A stretch of 64,000 nt of DNA from CAWDDA01 sp963813345 (GTDB taxonomy: Bacteria; Acidobacteriota; Blastocatellia; RBC074), in the NCBI GenBank assembly GCA_963813345.1, contig CAWEYR010000003.1, positions 3,826 through 67,825 of the forward strand, in the 5' to 3' direction. Numbering within the stretch: position 1 is the stretch's first letter; the number at the start of each line of letters is the position of its first letter. Below, piece by piece: positions 58,011 to 64,000 of the stretch. A model generated the notes under the pieces. That model worked only from the letters and a program-made list of their open reading frames with translations, was not told where the DNA came from and did not search any database. Position numbers and translations under genes: made by a program.

Positions 58011-60747
58011 ATGCCCGCACCCCGATCTGACAGACTGGACTTTCCTCCCTTCCACCTCCTTCCGGATGTCGACCTCCTCTATCGCGGCGAAGAAATAGTC
58101 ACTCTGCAACCGCGTGCAGTGCAGTTGCTTCGCTATCTTGTGGAGAATCATCAGCGTCCTGTGTCGAAAGCCGAGCTTCTGGCGAAGGTTTGGTCCAACG
58201 TGTTTACGGGCGATGCGGTGCTCAAGCAGGCGATGGCGCAAGTGCGGCGTGCGCTTGGAGATGATTCCCATAATGCTCGCTATATCGAGACATTTCATTC
58301 GCGCGGCTATCAGTTCATTGGACGCGTCAAGCGATCTGAAAAAGAGACGACTCGGTCGGACGCCGCGATAACACTTCCAGACCCGGACTACGATCAATTG
58401 ATTGGTCGAGAACTGGAGTTTGAAGCGCTCTGCGCCGAGTACCGGCGAACGCTCGGAGGGCACAGGCAGCCGTTGCTGATTACCGGAGAAGCGGGTGCCG
58501 GGAAGACGCAACTTGCTCGCCGATTTGAGAAATGGGCGCAGGATCAGGGAGCACTCTGTCTTTATGCAAGGTTTTTTGACTATGGCGCGAGCCAGCTTGC
58601 GCCATACGAGGTTTTTCTGGGATTGCTGCGAACCGGTCTCGGGTGTGCAGACCTGAAGGCGGCAGTTCGCGAACGCCTTGGAGTCGATCTTCCGGAAGAG
58701 TTATTCGCTGCGCCTGACGTCTCACTGTCAGGCCGTGTGAGAGCTCTTTCAGGCGATCACTTGCGCATGATCGCACCGATCGCAAGAAGCTTTGACACAC
58801 TGAGCCTCGAACGTCCGATCGTATTGATTCTTGACGATCTGCAATGGGCAGACGAGGCGAGCAGAGATTGCATTGGACACATGATGCGTACGGATTCGGG
58901 TAATCCGTTGATGATACTCGGACTGATGCGCCTGGCTGAGACCAGCGAAACAGCCGATAGCTTTTCGGGCTGGTTACGGACACAGGCAGGCTATCGCAGC
59001 TTTTCGGACCTCGCGCTCAGGCCGCTCGGCGAAACTGATTGTGCCCAAGCGATCGAAGCGATCTTCGGCGGCCCTGCAAGCGCTCCGGAAGTGCCGGCAG
59101 ACGATCTGCGAATGCTTTTCAACATTACAGGAGGGAATCCCTACTTTCTTACAGAAATGCTTCGGCTGCTTCAGACCGACGGTGCGATTGATCGACGCGA
59201 CGAACCCGGCAGTCGCTGGGAATGGCTTGGCATCCGTGATCTTCAACTCCCTGCCACGCTCGTACTGATGTCGCAAACAAAGCTCGACCGGCTCTCGCCA
59301 CAAACCCGGGAGGTTCTGGAAAACGCTGCCGTCATCGGAGATGAGTTCAGAATAGAGACTATTTCGTTGACGGCGGAACGCCATGAGGCCGAGATCACCC
59401 AGGCTATCGAGGAGGGCTTACGAAGCGGGGTTCTTTCCGAACACGGTCTTTCGAGCGGAGAGGACTGTCGCTTTTACCATAATGTTCTCAGACGCGTTCT
59501 TTACGAGAGCCTTTCGGTACGAAAGCGAAGGCGGCTGCACGCTCAGACAGCACGTGCACTCGAGTCCGTTTATGCGTCTGAACCAGATCGCGTGGCAGCC
59601 GCGATCAGCGCGCAGCACGAGGCTGCCGGGAGATGCGAGACGAACCTTCGAGTGGAGTATGCGCGCGTGGAGGGCGGCGCGCAGCCGTTGGCAGTGGCGC
59701 GAGGCAGCAACCGTTATCGAGAGAGCCTGGCGCGCTGTGCAGGCCATGATCGAGGCAAGCGCTGAAGTCATTTCTCCTGAACAGCGAACGGAATGTCTTA
59801 TCGGTCTGGGCGAAACGTATCGCGCGATTGGAAGAATGAAAGAGTCCGAGGCAGCGTTGGATGCGGCCCTCGCGCTCGCAAAACCGATCGGCGATCAGGC
59901 AAAGGTAGCCGACGCGCTTTTGAGCCTCAGCCAGACGCGTTTTGGTCGTGCTCATTATCGTGACACGATTGCTCCGGCAGAAAGAGCACTCGAGATTTAC
60001 GGCGAAATCGGTGATTCGGAAAGTGTAAGGCTCGCACTGCTGCATTTGAGCAATGCACGTGTAGCGATGGGTGATTACACGCAGGCTGCGACCCTGCTCG
60101 AACTGATGCTGAAGGTTGCCGAGCCAAACAGCCTGGCAGCGAATATCGCGTATGGCATCCTTGGCTGGGCGCGAGTGAGAGCTGGGGATATGGCTGAAGG
60201 CATTCGATTGATCGAGCAGGCGATTGCAGCGCACAGGCTCGAGCAGAACGTAAGGGAGGTATCACGTCTCGAGCTCCGGTTGCACTGGGCATACTTTCGT
60301 CTGGGCAACTACGAGACGGCTGTTTGTCTGGCACTTCGCGCGCGTTCCGGGTTTTTTCAGACCGGCGATACTCTTGGCGTCGCGAAAGCGAACCTGGCGG
60401 TGGGGCAGGTGCAAATCGCTCAGGGTCTGTGTGATCAGGGAAAAGAGATCGTGACTGATGTGCTTCACCAGGTGCAGGAAAGAGGTGATTCTCACTGCGA
60501 AGCCGAAGCCTTATGGCTGCTCGGTCAGGCAGACGCTGCAACCGGTCAGGTTGAGGCCGCGAAGAAACACTTCGATCGGGCACTCGAGATGGTGCGCGCT
60601 ATAGGTGACCGTGATGACGAGTTTCGAATCCTGATCGATGTTGCACGGCTTGAGAAACAGTCCGGTAATACGGAGGCTGCCTTCCTCGCCGCCAGCGATG
60701 CATCGAGAATCGCCACGCGAACTTGGAAACTCGGAAGGGATTCGTGA
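58011..60747 (+). CDS. OmpR-type wHTH - AAA ATPase - TPR regulator (one or two frame breaks)
   Basis: CadC/SARP-like regulator. Residues about 10-105 are an OmpR/PhoB-type winged helix (LTPRE-like QPRAVQLLRYLVENHQRPVS, LLAKVWSNVFTGDAVLKQAM, ARYIETFHSRGYQFIGRVKR). An AAA_16-type ATPase follows: Walker A GEAGAGKT at 159-166, Walker B VLILDDLQWAD at about 271. A helical domain and then TPRs make up the C-terminal half (GLGETYRAIGRMKESEAALD, YGILGWARVRAGDMAEGIRL, LWLLGQADAATGQVEAAKKH). A break near 59640 separates ATPase and TPR parts. A second indel near 60720 would read ELGNSEGIREALEAQ and run on into the following repeat. It sits 14 bases downstream of the ABC permease. Its signal is unknown. 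Confidence 0.87.
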
Positions 60748-60761
60748 GGCGCTGGAAGCGC

Positions 60762-60841
60762 AGGTACGTTGTACCGGCTTGAGCCGGAATCGTGAAATCT
60801 TAGATTGCAAGATTCCGGCTAAACGCCGGTACAACGTACCT
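60762..60841. repeat. Family A inverted repeat, copy 4
   Basis: AGGTACGTTGTACCGGCTTGA starts the left arm at 60762 and the complement ends at 60841, around an A/T-rich centre. It starts 14 bases after the regulator stop. The 254-base gap before the subtilase holds no gene. Confidence 0.94.
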
Positions 60842-61001
60842 TCACAAGCTGCTTACCAAATCATTACCATTCGGTCATGACCACATGACGCCGTCCGAAT
60901 AGAATCCGCGCGTACGTACACTCCGGAGAAACCGGAGACTCAGCCAAGGCTTTCCTGGTGGAATTCATCCCCTTTCCACGCGAAAACGAAAGGACCCGTG
61001 T

Positions 61002-64000
61002 ATGTTGAAGCATCGAACCTCATCTATAGCCCTGCTTACTCTGTTCACTCTTACCGGAGGCTTATTCTGTTGGCCTGGCTCTGGCAGTTCAACGGCCGCC
61101 CAGGAGAAGGTCAGAATGAGCGACGAGGCGCTGGGCCAGATCGCGGCGCTGAATGCAGAGAAAGATTCGCGAACACCGGCACAACAAAAGATCGATTCGC
61201 AATTCCTCTACGCTCTCAAACGTAATCGCCCGGAGTTCGCAGCCGCATTCAAGAACATGGTGTCCGCTGCCGCAATCGACTCAAACGGCAGCGTTCTTGT
61301 TGATATTTCAGCTCAGGTGACGCCAGAACTGCTCGCAAGCATTAAGACTCTTGGCGGCGAAGTCCTCAGCTCCTATGAAGAATTCAAAGCTATACAGGCT
61401 CGCGTGCCGCTCGAAAGTCTTGAAGCCATCGCTGAATCCGAAGACGTCAAGTGGATCGGGCCCGCAGATCAGGCGATGACCAATCGTGAAACTCCGACCA
61501 GCACACCGCGCCCACGCGGTTCGCGGGAAGACCGACTCTCTCGAGTTCGGGCGCAGTTGTTGAAAGCACTTCCAGGTGTTGCAGGTAGCCCGGCAACCAA
61601 CTCAGCCTTTATTGGAGTCGCCAACTCTGAAGGTGACGAGGCTCATAAGGCAGACCTCGTGCGCAACGTCGGCTTCAACGGTACCGGAATCAGAATCGGC
61701 GTTCTATCGGACAGCTATAACAATAATGGAGGAGCTGCAACGGACGTTACAAACGGAGACCTTCCGGGTCCAGGCAATCCCTTTGGCAATACGACTGCTG
61801 TGACCGTCGTGCAGGACCTCGGGAGTGGAGGAACTGACGAAGGCCGAGCGATGTTGCATCTGATTCACGATCTCGCTCCCGGAGCTCAGCTCTTTTTTGC
61901 AACGGCCTTCATCTCGACAGCAAGTTTTGCAGCTAATATCGTCGCTCTCAGAAACACCAACAACTGCCAGATCATCGTCGACGATGTTGGCGTACCCAGG
62001 CGAGGGTGTATTTCAGGATGATGTTGTTGCTCAGGCGGTCAATACGGTTACGGCTGCAGGGGCGCTCTATTTCTCGTCGGCCGGCAATGCGGGAAATCTA
62101 AACGATGGTACCGTCAGGCGTCTGGGAAGGTGACTTCAACAATGGTGGTCCCATTGCATTGGTTCCGGGTGGCAACGTGCACGATTTTGGCGGTGGGGTC
62201 ACCAACAATCTGATAAACCAGGTGGGTCAGCCTGCGCGACCCATCAGCTCTCAAATGGTCGGACCCGCTTGGCGCATCGAACAACGACTATGACCTCTAC
62301 ATACTGAATGGAGCTTTGACGGCCATTATCGCTTCGTCGACAAACACGCAAAACGGCACGCAGAATCCATTGGAAGTGCATCGCACAATAACGCCATGAC
62401 GCCGGTCTTCACTGCCGGTAATCGGATTGTCATTCTTCAAAGGACTGGTGCTGCGCAGCGTGCGCTGCACCTCAACACCCATCGAGGTCGCCTGGCGATT
62501 GCGACTTCAGGTGTCACGTTTGGACACCAGGCAGCGGCATCAGCTTTAGGCGTGGCGGCGGTAAATGTTGACGACGCAGTAGGTGGTGTCTTTACCGGAG
62601 GCGCCGCAAATCCGGTCGAGACGTTCAGTTCGGATGGGCCCCGTCAGAATCTTCTTTACGCCCGCCGGCGCAGCAATTACTCCGGGCAATGTGCTCTTCG
62701 GCACCAATGGCGGCCAGCTCTTACAGAAACCTGACATTGCTGCCGGCGACGGAGCCGCGACAAATGTCGGCGGATTCATGCCGTTCTTCGGGACATCGGC
62801 GGCCGCTCCGCATGCAGCCGCGATAGCCGCGCTTGTCTGGTCATCGAACGTAGCATTGACGGCCGCTCAGGTCAGAACAGCCCTCACATCAACGGCCCTC
62901 GATATTGAGGCACCGGGTGTCGATCGGGACTCGGGCGTTGGCATAGTCATGGCTCTCGAAGCGCTGGCCTCGATCACGCCGATCTCGGACCTCAGGATTA
63001 CGAAGCAGGTGAATCCAGATCCCGTGACGACTGGAAACAACATGTCGATCGTTCTGAGTGTGACGAATCTCGGTCCGAGCACGGCAGCGAACGTAGTGGT
63101 TACCGATAACCTCCCGGCAACAACAACGTTCTTCTCCTGCGTGTCCACACTCGGCGGCGTGTGCGGCGGTGCGGGGAACAACAGAACCGTCACCTTTGCC
63201 TCACTCGCGGTCAATGCGACAGCAATCGTTACAATTGGAGCAACCGCGAATTGCGATGTCACAACCGGAACGGTTGTCCTCAACAGCGCATCGGTTGCCA
63301 GTCCTCAGCCGGATCCGATTACAGCGAATAACTCGTCATCGGATTCGACAACCGTCTCGAACCCGCCGCCCGAGATTACGTGTCCTCCGGACATTGATAC
63401 ATTCAGTGACCCGGGACAGCTCTTTGCGACACTCAATCCGGGTACACCAACTGCCACAGACGCTGGCGGCTGTCCCGTGGTCGTGACGGGAACTCGAAGC
63501 GACGGTCAACCGCTGAATGCGACCTATCCGGTCGGAACTACGACGATCGAATGGAAAGCCACGGATGCGGCCAACCAGATCGCGACCTGTGTCCAGACCA
63601 TCAAAGTTCGCACTCTGGCCGACGTACGGGTGGTGATTGATCCCCTCACCAATCCGCCGAAGGTCAAACAGTTCCTGACCTACAGGGTTGAGATCATCAA
63701 TGATGGTCCTTCACCGGCTCTTGGTGTGCAGTTGACCGATACCGTTGCAATGGATCAGTTCTTTGTTTCGGTCACGGCTGGACCCGGGGTTGGCAGTTGC
63801 AGCTTCAATCCGTCTAACCCGGATCGTGAGTTGTGATATGGGTCAGATCAATCATTTCACGGCGAAGTACGCGTTGATTACAGTGAAGCCGCAGTTCAGA
63901 GGCTTGACGAGCAATCAGGCATCGGCCGCTGTGGATACCATACTCACACTCGATCCGAATCTGGCAAACAACACCTTCACGAAGTGGTCAAACGTCGTCC
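61002..64000 (+). CDS. Secreted S8 subtilase with DUF11 and HYR domains, partial at window end (about five frame breaks)
   Basis: ATG at 61002; signal peptide SIALLTLFTLTGGLFCWPGS. A propeptide-like region spans to about residue 200. Catalytic motifs: Asp in IRIGVLSDSYNN (about 237), His in GRAMLHLIHDLAPGAQLFFA (about 289), the oxyanion Asn region SSAGNAGN, and Ser in GTSAAAPHAAAIAALV (about base 62790). Next are a DUF11 domain (VTNLGPSTAANVVVTDNLPA), a HYR domain (ITCPPDIDTFSDPGQLFATL ... ATDAANQIATCVQTIKV) and a second DUF11 domain (YRVEIINDGPSPALGVQLTD). Breaks occur near 61985, 62120, 62260, 62650 and 63820. After the last, translation stays open to base 64000, so the gene continues beyond the window. 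An extracellular protease with surface-adhesion-type repeats. Confidence 0.87.

Noticed and set aside
59418..60583. Several minus-strand frames opposite the AAA-TPR gene
   Set aside because: They are shadow frames in high-GC coding sequence, with no start sites or family motifs.

Overview
The window looks like a chromosomal segment of an Acidobacteriota bacterium, most likely class Blastocatellia. This is inferred from gene content, because no rRNA or other marker gene is present. The supporting signs are three very large Oar-type TonB-dependent receptors with an N-terminal carboxypeptidase-regulatory (CnaB-like) domain, an Acidobacteria-style wHTH + membrane-anchored regulator, MacB/FtsX-type permeases, an S9 dipeptidyl-peptidase, CRTAC1-like FG-GAP/ASPIC proteins, many TPR proteins and a pentaheme cytochrome. 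No phage, transposase, CRISPR, tRNA or rRNA gene was recognised.

Layout. 0.35-4.3 kb: TonB-dependent receptor 1. 4.4-8.1 kb (minus): class A penicillin-binding protein, NYN ribonuclease-like protein and a stand-alone receiver domain. 8.2-12.1 kb (plus): methyltransferase, zinc-ribbon/FHA protein, RdgB, a rhodanese lipoprotein with an in-frame TGA at its catalytic position, PrxQ and a small Rho-N protein. 12.2-17.3 kb (minus): SH3 protein, TPR protein, prepilin peptidase and FG-GAP/ASPIC protein. 17.4-19.7 kb (plus): a redoxin / copper monooxygenase / TPR fusion. 19.9-24.6 kb (minus): TPR protein and receptor 2, divergent from a regulator at 24.9 kb. 26.5-29.9 kb: GT4 glycosyltransferase converging on an O-antigen-ligase/TPR protein, then a small exported protein. 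30.1-35.4 kb (plus): DnaC-like ATPase, membrane protein, wHTH, microprotein, YjbQ and two MacB-like permeases. 35.5-40.0 kb (minus): MEMO1 family and receptor 3. 40.4-43.7 kb (plus): exported coiled-coil/M15-like protein, then three genes overlapping by 4 bases that end in a ferric-reductase-like/Rieske protein. 43.8-47.6 kb (minus): ThrE exporter, MFS, small exported protein and M28 peptidase. 47.6-60.7 kb (plus): DinB, enoyl-CoA hydratase + pentaheme cytochrome + MFS, heavy-metal-binding protein, S9 peptidase, an ABC ATPase/permease pair and a wHTH-AAA-TPR regulator. 61.0 kb to the end: a secreted subtilase with DUF11/HYR domains that runs off the window.

Two features run through the whole window. 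First, about 50 single-base frame breaks interrupt most of the long genes. Repairing one base at a time restores family-like proteins with sensible C-termini, so most are probably residual sequencing or assembly indels. Broken genes are annotated here as one gene each. Second, nearly every intergenic gap behind a stop codon carries a long inverted repeat. At least eight unrelated sequence families occupy this same position, usually 3-45 bases after a stop, and some arms are built of heptanucleotide tandem repeats. This positional rule, and the candidate selenocysteine rhodanese, are the observations most worth following up.
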